DNA of 64,000 bases from CAZPNX01 sp964588285 (GTDB lineage Bacteria; Edwardsbacteria; AC1; EtOH8): NCBI GenBank assembly GCA_964588285.1, contig CAZPNX010000012.1:1-64000 (forward strand), in the 5' to 3' direction. Each line of letters starts with the position of its first letter. The stretch's first letter is position 1. Below the pieces are notes generated by a model, which was not told the origin of the DNA, did no database searches, and saw nothing but the letters and a program-made list of their open reading frames with translations. Positions 9,801 to 17,465 of the stretch are shown one piece after another. The position numbers were made by a program, and so were the translations under genes.

Positions 9801-11703
9801 TCCAGCATCATCCATAGGCCTGTTCTCTTTGGCCGACTTCACCGACACCGTCAGGCTGCAAAGGGCCTTCACCGTAACCCAGGCCGGCTTTGCTAAGGTG
9901 GTTTTAGCAGGGGACAGCACACTGGATTCCGGAAGCTATCGAGCGAGGGTGTATCTCAAGCATGGTCATAGAGACTGGGCAAGTTCAACCGATCTGGGTG
10001 TGGGCTGTCCGGCATTTTCCGGTTTCCGGGTTAACCCTGCCCGTCCCACCGACTTAGACAGCATTTCGATCTCGGCTTTGGCCTACAGCCAAAGCGGCAT
10101 CGACAGCGTATGGTGCTCTTACGGTTTCGGGTCAAGAAACGACACTTTATCGGCCACAAACCGCGTAGCCATGGTGCCGTTAGGCGGGGATACCTTCAGC
10201 CTTTCATCAAGACTGGTTATGGCCGGGTATCAGCCATATTTGATTTACCGTCTGTCACTGGCTGACACCCAAGGTCTGATCTGGAGCAGCGATTATCAAA
10301 CCGTCCGCATCTGGAGGAGGCCGGACCTTGTGCCCGACCCCCTAGCAACCCCGGTATCCATGGGTGGATACAAAAGGCTGTCGTTGCAAGCCTGGATAAG
10401 AAACCGGGGGGAGATGGATGCTGTTGCCGTCCCAGTCCATTTCTATGCGGAAGGCAGCGATTCGCTGATCGGTGTGGTCATGGTTGACACCGTTAAGATC
10501 AACCAGGTGAAAAAGGCCGAACTGTCCTGGCCCCATGGAAACAGAAGGACGGATGTTTACATAAGAATCGATCCCCTGGGTGTCATGTCCCCGTCCGACC
10601 AGGACACCAGCAACAACCGGTCCGCGCCCTGCCGGGTTCCCAAGGAACCTTACTATTATTGGCAGCTGAACCAAACCGGCGGCAGCGGAGACACAGTCGT
10701 CCTGGATGGCGGCAGGTTCCGCTGGTTTCTTCCCGACTCCTGCCTGCCCGACAGCGCCGTAGCGTTTTACGGCGAGTTGGAGATAGACGGCAGCTCGCCT
10801 TATTATCCTTCACTTCAGCCAGGGCTTGTTCCTTTTGACACCATCTTGCCGTATTACGGGTTGATGGTTGGGCTTTGCGACTCCTCTCTCGGCTTGCTGC
10901 CGTCAAAAAGGATTTATGTGGCCATTGCCGACAGCGGACTGGACAGCGCCAATGTTAAGAATGCCGGAGTATATTGCCTTGGTAAGATGTCCGGACAGCA
11001 CAAACTTATTGGAGAAGACCGCTTGTTTGGTTGGTGCTGGGGGAGATCCCAGTCAACCGGCCTGTTTTCTCTGCTCTGCAGAGCCGACACTACCGGTCCG
11101 ACCATCGTTGCTCGAGTCGATCGGCGGGCTACGGGCTGGGGCAATTATGTTAGGACCTCCGCCCAGCTTTACCATATAATCGCCGAGGATCCAGACGGAG
11201 TGGATCCATTTTCGTTTCGCATCAGGCAGGATGGCGTCGAGATGCCGATCAGCAACTACTCGATCGATTTCAACCCGGCCGACTCCCGTTCGTTGCCGGT
11301 GCTGTACCCCGCTACCCTGGGCCAGGGACACCATACCTTGGAATTCGAGGCAGCCGATCTTCTGGGAAACAGGTCGATCAGCAGGGACGAAGTCGACGTT
11401 CTGGTCGCCTTCGGCCTCTACGAGATCGCCAACTACCCCAATCCGGTGGACGGCGATCTGACCACCTTCTACTTCTTCGTGGGAGATCACGCCGACCGCT
11501 GGCGGACTGACATCTACACCGTGGCCGGCCGGCATCTCCGGACGCTGGAGGGCGGATACGCCTCCGGGGTCCACACCTTCGACTGGGACCTGACGGACAG
11601 GGAGGGGAGAAGGGTGGCCAACGGCGTCTATTTCTATGTAATGACGGTATGGGCCGGCGAGCGCGCCGAGAAGCGGACCGGCAAGCTGGCCATCCTCAGA
11701 TAA
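6895..11703 (+). CDS. porU: Gingipain-like C25 cysteine peptidase, PorU-type T9SS sortase candidate
   Basis: A 1602-residue protein with a signal peptide (about residues 1-20). The C25 peptidase core is recognisable: LLMGEGSYDPRN, then RTDDFGPVADDNWYA and DIALGRLAVST, the catalytic histidine in YYGHGGG (His812) and the catalytic cysteine in TAATCFSGAFD (Cys846). A long beta-rich region follows, then a C-terminal T9SS module (about 1510-1602; YPNPVDGDLTTFYF, NGVYFYVM). In Bacteroidota PorU is a C25 enzyme that cleaves cargo sorting domains and attaches cargo to the surface; it keeps its own C-terminal domain and is encoded beside porV. The same layout here (PorV-like gene 7 nt downstream) supports PorU, but a secreted gingipain-like protease is possible. 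Three closely spaced ATGs (6895, 6901, 6904) could initiate. Confidence 0.75.
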   Translation: MIMMTVKSILTTIFVLTSAASAFEMTLMSSGRQGLEIDIRFQRPETTSVVIGERTYHRIVMEGCRASADPGQPELPQKSFMVAVPPNHRLVAEVSTSGGGELKGIRPLPAPGLNDGTERAFILGDGYRVDGTYPKTKLMVSEPAWIGRIKVATVTVFPVVFRPGPEALQWSDRFNISIKYLPAYTQDRPADPWPPPLPTPSEKTALDVLINSVQAAEWFCRPTGQNQKVSTVSSDTLPFKMLVRSDGIHRVGYADLAAAGIDPRLFDPRNLKVFYRGREVPIYFPGQEDGIFDLQDYFEFFGQRAKGENTHFHAYTDNQVYYLGFGGANGARMVEEDALPSSHHSYVPSEFNDTLHFEHDSIFVRLNKRESDQSDRWFWRRVDQGDSLVAVFDLSGLNASSQSPVEFTVALHGYTYVDNGTDPDHGVAATINGHVLPAQFFDGQAPYLYRVSIPSHWCQPTSNRLIFYHAQVPYTNDSYLLNWIEVSYFRLYKPEGDRLEFIRPSGTPDTLCEFTVGGFSSHVIDIYKPGTSKLTGIKIEAGPSGLDYQATFQDKSFGPVGYVAVDGGAAARLKPAAIIPNRSSDLRNLTNRGLYLIVAPDTLRSQALALAAQRSAQFPSATVALTSDIYDEFNGGLPSDAAVKDFIRYAYEHWVEPPAYVLLMGEGSYDPRNLLGNSRIDFVPVHFTRTDDFGPVADDNWYACVSGSDQLPDIALGRLAVSTVPQYAQWENKRYFYENSPIVDQWRRDFMLVAGWPKEPGDDFHTPSDQLASSLDPRFTVSKVYHGPGQHSTQNLIEQFNEGSAVLFYYGHGGGRVWSMSFFFTNNEIPRLNNWGRWPFVTAATCFSGAFDVPDTTSLSQDLLRAHGGAIGVLASSGPSWGNTMEWTVAGAINEKGNRRLGDIALSAKYQLSGGLPPGGYISEMMSSFNLLGDPATSLALADTGLRPALSPSSVAPGDSLGLLLTGDFPASSIGLFSLADFTDTVRLQRAFTVTQAGFAKVVLAGDSTLDSGSYRARVYLKHGHRDWASSTDLGVGCPAFSGFRVNPARPTDLDSISISALAYSQSGIDSVWCSYGFGSRNDTLSATNRVAMVPLGGDTFSLSSRLVMAGYQPYLIYRLSLADTQGLIWSSDYQTVRIWRRPDLVPDPLATPVSMGGYKRLSLQAWIRNRGEMDAVAVPVHFYAEGSDSLIGVVMVDTVKINQVKKAELSWPHGNRRTDVYIRIDPLGVMSPSDQDTSNNRSAPCRVPKEPYYYWQLNQTGGSGDTVVLDGGRFRWFLPDSCLPDSAVAFYGELEIDGSSPYYPSLQPGLVPFDTILPYYGLMVGLCDSSLGLLPSKRIYVAIADSGLDSANVKNAGVYCLGKMSGQHKLIGEDRLFGWCWGRSQSTGLFSLLCRADTTGPTIVARVDRRATGWGNYVRTSAQLYHIIAEDPDGVDPFSFRIRQDGVEMPISNYSIDFNPADSRSLPVLYPATLGQGHHTLEFEAADLLGNRSISRDEVDVLVAFGLYEIANYPNPVDGDLTTFYFFVGDHADRWRTDIYTVAGRHLRTLEGGYASGVHTFDWDLTDREGRRVANGVYFYVMTVWAGERAEKRTGKLAILR

Positions 11704-11710
11704 GGTCGAA

Positions 11711-12715
11711 ATGAGAGGGAACCTGGCTAACATAAAAATAGCCGCGGCGCTAGCAGCGCTTCTGTCCGCCGGAAATGCCGGGGCCGACCGTTACGGCGGC
11801 GAGTTTCTGAACATCCCGGTGGGAGCCAGGGCCCAGGCCCTGGGCGGGGCCTATGGTTCGGTGGCCGACGATCCCAGCGCCGTCTATTGGAATCCCGGGG
11901 CTCTTTCCCGACAGGCGGGCTACGAGCTGATGGCCGGACATAGCTCCCTTTTGGATGGCCTAGCCGATCACGATTTTCTGGCCGCCTCCGGCCCGGTATC
12001 ATCCAAAATGTGGCTGGGCCTGGGTTGGGTGAGACTGGGCGTCGACGGCATCCCAAGGTTCTCCCATACGGTGGGCACGCCGCCCCAGGGTGATTTCAGC
12101 GACAACGAAAACGCACTCTTGGCCTCGGCCGCCTTCAAGCACCGGATCAGGCCGACCGGTCGGACCATCTGTCTTAACAGCGGGGTAAGCCTTAAATTGA
12201 TCTACAACCGTCTGGACAACCATCAGGCCACCGGTTTGGGGATGGACGCCGGCTTAGTGGCGGTGGTCAGGCTGGCCGATGTTTTTTATCCGGCAAACGA
12301 TTCAAAAGCTTTTGGGGAAATGATCGTTGATCCCCGGCGCCGCTTCCTGGGGACGCTCAGCCTTAGCCTGGCGATCACCGATATCGGCGGCACCGCCATC
12401 TCCTGGGACACGCCCCGCCAGCACCAGGATGTTCGTCCCGCGGCCGCCAGAATCGGTGTCTCGTACCTTCAGCCGCTGGCTTTTCTGCGGAGCTCGGCTC
12501 TGGCCTGCTGGGAGACCTCGACCGAACCCTTGCAGAAGTCAAGGGCCGGGGCCGAGCTGGAGCTATACCGCCGGCTGTTCCTCAGGGGCGGATGGGACCG
12601 GGGCCAGGCGGTCTGGGGCGGGGGGGCGGCCGTCTGGCGGCTGAGGCTGGACTACGCCTGGAACGGGCACGACCTGGGAAACACCCACCGGGTCAGCATT
12701 GCTATAAAATTATAG
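11711..12715 (+). CDS. porV: PorV/PorQ-family outer-membrane beta-barrel protein
   Basis: A 334-residue protein with a signal peptide (about residues 1-25). The mature N terminus has the family hallmark: YGGEFLNIPVGARAQALGG followed by VADDPSAVYWNPGAL. PorV-like proteins are 14-strand FadL-type barrels that shuttle T9SS cargo from the translocon to the PorU sortase. The start lies 7 nt after the C25 peptidase stop, so the pair is almost certainly cotranscribed. The C terminus (HRVSIAIKL) is a typical barrel-closing strand. A second member of this family is encoded at 32366-33328. Whether this one serves T9SS directly is inferred from context. Confidence 0.75.
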   Translation: MRGNLANIKIAAALAALLSAGNAGADRYGGEFLNIPVGARAQALGGAYGSVADDPSAVYWNPGALSRQAGYELMAGHSSLLDGLADHDFLAASGPVSSKMWLGLGWVRLGVDGIPRFSHTVGTPPQGDFSDNENALLASAAFKHRIRPTGRTICLNSGVSLKLIYNRLDNHQATGLGMDAGLVAVVRLADVFYPANDSKAFGEMIVDPRRRFLGTLSLSLAITDIGGTAISWDTPRQHQDVRPAAARIGVSYLQPLAFLRSSALACWETSTEPLQKSRAGAELELYRRLFLRGGWDRGQAVWGGGAAVWRLRLDYAWNGHDLGNTHRVSIAIKL

Positions 12716-12759
12716 TAATATAAACATCTTGCTCTAAAAGGCCCTTTTAGGGTGTAATC

Positions 12760-12892
12760 CATCATCTCCGATTCCGCTTCCCTAAAGTCATTGGCCATGG
12801 TGAGTGGAACGGTTCCGCCAATGGCGGACAAGGGTGCGGCGGGAAACAGCCGCGCCTCCCGTGTTCGGAAAGGAGAGGTTGCCGGCACCGCG
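12760..12892 (+). ncRNA. Probable molybdenum/tungsten cofactor (Moco/Tuco) riboswitch aptamer
   Basis: The roughly 130-nt leader contains, in order, CTCCGA (12766-12771), GCCTCCCG (12854-12861) and GGAAAGGAGAGGTTGCCGG (12867-12885). These match my recollection of the conserved blocks of the MOCO_RNA motif. The middle forms variable hairpins (CCGCCAATGGCGG, GCGGCGGGAAACAGCCGC). It is followed at once by an intrinsic terminator and then by tungstate/molybdate uptake and molybdopterin genes, the expected regulon. The identification rests on remembered motif blocks plus context and has not been checked against a covariance model. Confidence 0.7.
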
Positions 12893-12919
12893 CCCCATCG
12901 ACCTCGATGGGGTTTTTTT
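12893..12919 (+). terminator. Riboswitch expression-platform terminator
   Basis: CCCCATCG (12893-12900) pairs with CGATGGGG (12905-12912) around an ACCT loop and is followed by seven T residues (12913-12919). It ends 12 nt before the tupA start codon, so termination or antitermination here would control the whole operon. Confidence 0.85.
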
Positions 12920-12931
12920 ACGACCGAGGCT

Positions 12932-13831
12932 ATGCTCTACACTTCATCGAAAATAGGACGTATACGCTCCAGGCTTTCTTTTAGGGTGGCGATCCCGGCT
13001 CTGGCGGCAGTTTTTCTATGGACGGCCTTGACCGCCTGTCAAAGCCGCCAGCCTAGTCTGGTGCTGGCCACCACCACCAGTCTGGTGGATTCGGGGCTGC
13101 TGGATTCTCTGACGCCGCTGTTCGAAAAAGAAAACGGATGTCGGGTGCAGGCCATAGCCGTCGGGACCGGGGCCGCCCTCCGGTGCGGTCGCCAGGGAAA
13201 CGCCGACATTGTTTTGGTCCACGATCCGGAAGCCGAGCTGGAGGCTGTCAACGAGGGTTTTTTCACCGGCCGCCGCCTGGTGATGTCCAGCAATTTCATG
13301 ATCATTGGTCCAGCCGAGGACCCGGCCGGGATCAAAGGGCAGGCCTCGGCTGTCGAGGCCCTGAAGAAGATCTACCATACCCGGGCCGTTTTCGTCTCCC
13401 GGGCCGATCAATCGGGCACCCATAAGAAGGAGCAGCGGCTTTGGCATTCGGCCGGCCTGTCGCCCAAGGGCTCCTGGTACCTTGAGGCCGGCGCCGGAAT
13501 GGAGACGGTGTTGCGCCTGGCCAACGAAAAACGGGCTTACTGTCTGAGCGACCGGGGGACTTATTTTGTCCACCAAAAGGAGATCCATCTGAAAGTCTTG
13601 GTCTGGGGCGATTCCGTCCTCTTCAATCCCTATCACCTGATGTTGGTTTCGCCGGCCAGGCATCCCAAGGTAAACCACCGGCTGGCCGTCAAATTTTCTG
13701 ACTTTATGCTTTTGCCTCGGGTGCAGGGCATGATCCGACGGTTCGGGTCCGGCCGCTTCGGACAATCTTTGTACCTTTCGGCGGCCGGTTCCGATTCAAC
13801 CCCAATCAGGGCCGATGGGAGTAAAAGGTAA
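12932..13831 (+). CDS. tupA: Tungstate/molybdate ABC transporter substrate-binding lipoprotein
   Basis: A 299-residue periplasmic binding protein of the TupA/WtpA-like group. The hallmark LATTTSLVDSGLLD starts the mature protein, followed by AVGTGAALRCGRQGNADIVL and HDPEAE, as in tungstate-binding TupA. A lipoprotein signal peptide ends at LTAC (Cys36). The open frame extends upstream to 12791, but those 47 codons run through the riboswitch and terminator, so ATG 12932 is chosen. GAGG just before it is a weak ribosome binding site. Tungstate versus molybdate preference cannot be settled, but TupA similarity favours tungstate. The stop overlaps the permease start by 1 nt (TAATG). Confidence 0.85.
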   Translation: MLYTSSKIGRIRSRLSFRVAIPALAAVFLWTALTACQSRQPSLVLATTTSLVDSGLLDSLTPLFEKENGCRVQAIAVGTGAALRCGRQGNADIVLVHDPEAELEAVNEGFFTGRRLVMSSNFMIIGPAEDPAGIKGQASAVEALKKIYHTRAVFVSRADQSGTHKKEQRLWHSAGLSPKGSWYLEAGAGMETVLRLANEKRAYCLSDRGTYFVHQKEIHLKVLVWGDSVLFNPYHLMLVSPARHPKVNHRLAVKFSDFMLLPRVQGMIRRFGSGRFGQSLYLSAAGSDSTPIRADGSKR

Positions 13832-14526
13832 TGGCGGGCCTTGGCCAAAGCCTCTTACAAGCCTTCGGCCTTCTGGCCGGGTTTGATACCGAGATCTGGA
13901 GCATCGTTTTGCTTTCGCTCGAAATCTCGCTTTCTTCCGCTCTGCTGGCTTCCTGCCTGGCCGCCCCATTGGCCTTGGCCATCACCCTGAACCGATTTTC
14001 CGGCAAGCGGGTCGTCATCGGTGCGGTGCAAAGCTTCATCGCCGTGCCGGCGGTGGTCATCGGATTGGTCTGTTACCTGTTGCTGTCGCGCTCCGGGCCG
14101 CTGGGATTCTGGCAACTGCTTTACACTCGGTGGGCCATGGTCATTGCCCAGACAGTTCTCATCGTTCCCCTGATGACCGGACTTTCCGTGGCCGCGCTCC
14201 AGGGGGTGGGCCAGAGGGTGAAAGAGACCATGGTTACCCTGGGCGCCAGCCGCGCTCAGAGTATCCTGGGCATTATGCGGGAGGCCCGCTTCTCACTGGG
14301 GGCCGCCTTCATTGCCGGATTTTCCCGGGTGCTGGGCGAGACCGGGATGACCATGATGGTGGGCGGCAACATCAGGGGCCAGACCCGGGTGATGACCACG
14401 GCCATCGCCTTGGAGACCATGAAGGGCAACTTCGAACTGGGGATCGCCCTGGGATTGATACTTCTCTTTATGGCTATCGGGGTGAACATCGTCCTGCAGC
14501 TGATCCAGGGGAGGGCAGGAAGGTGA
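13831..14526 (+). CDS. tupB: Tungstate/molybdate ABC transporter permease
   Basis: A 231-residue inner-membrane protein with about five to six hydrophobic segments and the MetI-like permease fold. The coupling (EAA-type) loop is visible around GAAFIAGFSRVLGETG followed by MTMMVGGN and TRVMTTAIALE, typical of TupB/WtpB-type permeases. It is translationally coupled to tupA (overlapping TAATG), and tupC begins with a GTG overlapping its stop codon. It should form the membrane channel that TupA loads and TupC energises. Confidence 0.9.
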   Translation: MAGLGQSLLQAFGLLAGFDTEIWSIVLLSLEISLSSALLASCLAAPLALAITLNRFSGKRVVIGAVQSFIAVPAVVIGLVCYLLLSRSGPLGFWQLLYTRWAMVIAQTVLIVPLMTGLSVAALQGVGQRVKETMVTLGASRAQSILGIMREARFSLGAAFIAGFSRVLGETGMTMMVGGNIRGQTRVMTTAIALETMKGNFELGIALGLILLFMAIGVNIVLQLIQGRAGR

Positions 14527-15593
14527 AGATTGAAGCTTGCGGCCTCACAAAGAAATTTGACGGGACGTCGGTCCTGTCAGATGTCACGCTGTCGATCGAT
14601 ATCCCGGGGATATATGCCCTGGTGGGGCCCAACGGCTCCGGCAAGACAACACTATTGCGAATACTGGCCCTGCTGGAGAAACCGGACTCTGGTTCTCTCG
14701 AGATCAACGGTGAGGCGGCTGGAATCGTTTGTCGGAGAGCGGCTACGACTTGGCAGCGAAAAATGGTGCTGGTGCACAGCCCGGCGGTGATGCTGTCAGG
14801 AAGCGTCCGCTACAACGCCGAATATGGACTGAGGGTCAGGGGACAACCCCGGGCAGGGCGCCGGGCCAGGGTGGCCGCCCTGATGGAGAAGTTGGGGCTT
14901 TCGGGGTTGGAGCAGAGGGAGGCCGGCTTGCTTTCGGCCGGAGAGGCCCAGCGTCTGGCATTGGTTCGGGCCTTGGCTTGGGAACCGGAGATAATTTTTT
15001 TGGACGAACCGACCGCCAACCTGGATCCGTTGAGCGCCAAGCTGATCGAGCAGGCCATCGTCGCTCTGGAACGAGCCGGCAGGACGGTGGTGCTGGCCTC
15101 GCACAACCTATGGCAGGTGGAGCGGCTGGCCCGGTGGATCTGGTTTCTGAACCAGGGTAGGATAGAATTGGCCGGTCCGGCCGAGCAGGTGCTGCATCAA
15201 GGAGATCGATCTTTCTGGAGCAAGTTTTTGGGCCGGGACAATGTTTTCTCGGGTTCGGTCGCCTGTCGTGAAGGCCGGAAGGTTTTCTCGGCCCCCGGGG
15301 CCAGCTTTGAGGTGGTCACCGGCCTGGAGGGACGGGCGGCCGCCAGCCTCAACCCGGCTGAGATCATTCTTTCACTGGAACCGCTGGCCAGCAGCGCCAG
15401 AAATGTTCTCCCCGGAACAATACAGGAAGTCATTTCCGAAGGCGGCCTCTATAAAGTGATGATGGATGCGGGGCTGCCGCTGGTCGCGGTCATCACCAAA
15501 GCCTCTTGGGAGGAGATGGGATTGAAAAAAGGGAAAAAGGTTTACGCGATTTTCAAGGCCAGCGCAGTACGCGTCTGGAGGGAGGAGCCATGA
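14523..15593 (+). CDS. tupC: Tungstate/molybdate ABC transporter ATPase with C-terminal Mop-like domain
   Basis: A 356-residue ATPase with Walker A GPNGSGKT (35-42), the ABC signature LSAGEAQRLALVRAL (about 138) and Walker B IIFLDEPTANLD (about 157-168). After about residue 230 a Mop/TOBE-like region follows (LEPLASSARNVLPGTIQEV, AVITKASWEEMGL), an oxyanion-binding domain common in molybdate transporters that may give feedback regulation. A longer open frame begins at 14130, but that part lies out of frame inside tupB. GTG 14523 follows GGGAGGGCAGGAAG and overlaps the tupB stop, so it is the likely start. LSAGE replaces the usual LSGGQ. Confidence 0.88.
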   Translation: MKIEACGLTKKFDGTSVLSDVTLSIDIPGIYALVGPNGSGKTTLLRILALLEKPDSGSLEINGEAAGIVCRRAATTWQRKMVLVHSPAVMLSGSVRYNAEYGLRVRGQPRAGRRARVAALMEKLGLSGLEQREAGLLSAGEAQRLALVRALAWEPEIIFLDEPTANLDPLSAKLIEQAIVALERAGRTVVLASHNLWQVERLARWIWFLNQGRIELAGPAEQVLHQGDRSFWSKFLGRDNVFSGSVACREGRKVFSAPGASFEVVTGLEGRAAASLNPAEIILSLEPLASSARNVLPGTIQEVISEGGLYKVMMDAGLPLVAVITKASWEEMGLKKGKKVYAIFKASAVRVWREEP

Positions 15594-16798
15594 TAATTTA
15601 CATCGAGGCCCGCAATAAAGTATTGGCCGGCGTCCGGCTCTTGGGAAACGAGACCTGCCCGCTTGAAAACATTCTGGGCCGGATACTGGCCGAGGAAATC
15701 ATCTCGCGCTTCGACATCCCTCCCAAAGACAACTCGGCCATGGACGGGTTTGCCGTCCGTCAGGCCGACATTGCCGCCGCTTCCCCAAAATCACCGGTGC
15801 TGCTTGAAGTGATCGAGGACGTGCCGGCAGGTAAGGTGGCTTCCAAAGCGGTGGGCCAAGGGCAGGCCATAAGGATCATGACCGGGGCCCAGATACCGTT
15901 AGGGGCGGACTGTGTCGTGCCTGTGGAAGGCACAAAATCCCAAAATTCAAAATTCAAAATTCAAATCGAAGTATCCGTAGGAATGGGCGAACACATCCGC
16001 AGACGGGGGGAGGACGTGAGTGCCGGGGAGGTCTTGATAGTCAAAGGCACAAGACTAAGGCCGCAGGAGGTGGGACTGATGGCTTCGTTGGGGATGACCG
16101 GGGCCCTGGTTTCTAAAAGACCCGTGGTGGGGATTGTCTCCAGCGGCAACGAGATCGTGAACCCGGGAAAACCGCTGGGACCGGGGCAGATATACGACGC
16201 CAACCGCTACAGTTTGGCGGCTCAGGCGCGGTCGCTTAATGCCGAGGTCCGGGACTACGGCATCGTGGGGGACGATCTTGAAAAAATAATCGCTACGCTG
16301 GAGCGGGCGGCCGGCGAGTGCGACCTGCTGCTGACCTCGGGTGGGGTGTCGGTGGGCGATTACGACCTGATGAAGCAGGCTCTCTCTAAATTGGGGGAGA
16401 TGAACTTCTGGCAGGTGGCCCAGAAGCCGGGTAAGCCGATGGCCTTCGGCTTCATCAAGGGCCAGCCGGTGTTGGGCCTGCCAGGCAACCCGGTCTCGGC
16501 CATGGTCATCTTCGAGCAATATGCCAGGCCATTGCTTTTGAAGATGCAGGGGGCGAATTCAATATTCAGAGAACAACTAACAGCTATCAGCGATCAAAAG
16601 ATAGACAAGCCGGCTGGGAGGATGGAGTTCCTGCGGGTGGCGGTAGAATGGCGCAACGGGCGGTACCACGCCAAGCTTACCGGGCCACAGGGCTCGGGGA
16701 TTCTGACCTCCATGGTGCGGGCCGACGGGTTGGCGATACTTCCGGAGAAGGCCGCCCATATCATGCCGGGAGACGCCTTGACGGTTGAACTGTTCTAG
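15590..16798 (+). CDS. moeA: Molybdopterin molybdenumtransferase MoeA
   Basis: A 402-residue cytoplasmic enzyme that inserts molybdate or tungstate into adenylated molybdopterin. Family motifs include PKDNSAMDGFAVR, RIMTGAQIPLGADCVVP, GIVSSGNEIV, GPGQIYDANRYSL, LLTSGGVSVGDYD and VLGLPGNPVSAMV. The start at 15590 follows GGAGGGAGGAG and overlaps the tupC stop (ATGA); an upstream ATG in frame (15506) lies inside tupC and is rejected. An AT-rich in-frame insert at 15938-15966 encodes repeated K-F-K-I-Q-type residues unlike the surrounding GC-rich coding sequence. Confidence 0.93.
   Translation: MIIYIEARNKVLAGVRLLGNETCPLENILGRILAEEIISRFDIPPKDNSAMDGFAVRQADIAAASPKSPVLLEVIEDVPAGKVASKAVGQGQAIRIMTGAQIPLGADCVVPVEGTKSQNSKFKIQIEVSVGMGEHIRRRGEDVSAGEVLIVKGTRLRPQEVGLMASLGMTGALVSKRPVVGIVSSGNEIVNPGKPLGPGQIYDANRYSLAAQARSLNAEVRDYGIVGDDLEKIIATLERAAGECDLLLTSGGVSVGDYDLMKQALSKLGEMNFWQVAQKPGKPMAFGFIKGQPVLGLPGNPVSAMVIFEQYARPLLLKMQGANSIFREQLTAISDQKIDKPAGRMEFLRVAVEWRNGRYHAKLTGPQGSGILTSMVRADGLAILPEKAAHIMPGDALTVELF
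15939..15965 (+). repeat. AT-rich tandem repeat inside moeA
   Basis: Three consecutive copies of CAAAATT/CAAAATT-like units (period 9, AAATTCAAA) lie in frame within moeA, between VEGTKS and the following EVSVG. Base composition is abruptly AT-rich compared with the flanking sequence. Confidence 0.7.
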
Positions 16799-16807
16799 GA
16801 GTTTGGG

Positions 16808-17449
16808 ATGAACAACATTGTTTCCTTTGTGGGCCATTCGGATTCCGGCAAGACTCGCCTGATCGAAAAGATAGTCTCAATTTTACGGAACCAGGGCTAC
16901 CGGGTCAGCGTCCTCAAACACACCCACGCCAAGATCAAGATCGACCGGCGGGGGACGGATACCGACCGTCTGCGCCGGGCTGGGGCCGAGGTCTCGGCCA
17001 TCGTCGACGACCGGATGCTGGCGCGCTTTGAGAGGGCGGGGGAACCGGCGGCCCTGTTGGGGTCGCTGGCTAGCGAAGTGGATCTGCTGCTGGTCGAGGG
17101 ATACAAGAAACTGCCTCTGCCCAAGGTCCTGATAACAAACTCGGGCTCTCCATCAAATCTAAAAGGGATAGCAGCCACCTACGGCAAAAAGCCGCCGGCT
17201 GCCGGCGCCGGCAAAGCCAGGCATTTCAACCCCGGACAGACCAGACAGCTGGCTGAGTGGCTGATCGAATCCTTTTCGGAAAAAGGCCGGGGGCCGAGGA
17301 TCAGGCTGACAGTGGATGGGAGGCCCTTGGGCCTAAAGCCCTTCGTGGCCGAGACCATGGCCGGTGTGGTGGCCGGGCTGGTGAGGCCGCTCAAGGGCGG
17401 TCGGGGCAGAAAGGTGGCGGTTTCTATTGACTTTGGCGGGAAAATATAG
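16808..17449 (+). CDS. mobB: Molybdopterin-guanine dinucleotide biosynthesis protein MobB
   Basis: A 213-residue P-loop GTPase-like protein starting SFVGHSDSGKTRLIEKIV, the MobB Walker A. It is followed by VSVLKHTH, the GTDTDRLRRAGAE region and LLLVEGYKKLPLPKV, all typical of MobB. An additional C-terminal segment (about 160-213; IRLTVDGRPLGLKPFVAETM) occurs in many bacterial MobB proteins. MobB assists attachment of a nucleotide to Moco or the tungsten cofactor. It is the last gene of the riboswitch-controlled operon; AGGAG lies upstream of ATG 16808. Confidence 0.9.
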   Translation: MNNIVSFVGHSDSGKTRLIEKIVSILRNQGYRVSVLKHTHAKIKIDRRGTDTDRLRRAGAEVSAIVDDRMLARFERAGEPAALLGSLASEVDLLLVEGYKKLPLPKVLITNSGSPSNLKGIAATYGKKPPAAGAGKARHFNPGQTRQLAEWLIESFSEKGRGPRIRLTVDGRPLGLKPFVAETMAGVVAGLVRPLKGGRGRKVAVSIDFGGKI

Positions 17450-17455
17450 TATCTT
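17427..17455 (+). promoter_or_regulatory. Candidate promoter overlapping the end of mobB
   Basis: TTGACT (17427-17432), 17-nt spacer, TATCTT (17450-17455). A TATAAT also sits at 17456-17461 but would give a 23-nt spacer. The ATG of the next gene is at 17466, so the leader would be only a few nucleotides and there is no Shine-Dalgarno sequence. Confidence 0.45.
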
Positions 17456-17465
17456 TATAATATAT

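Noticed and set aside
12791..12931. N-terminal extension of tupA by 47 codons
   Set aside because: These codons cover the riboswitch and terminator; the signal peptide begins at ATG 12932.
14130..14522. Upstream extension of the tupC frame
   Set aside because: It runs out of frame through tupB; GTG 14523 has a ribosome binding site and overlaps the tupB stop.
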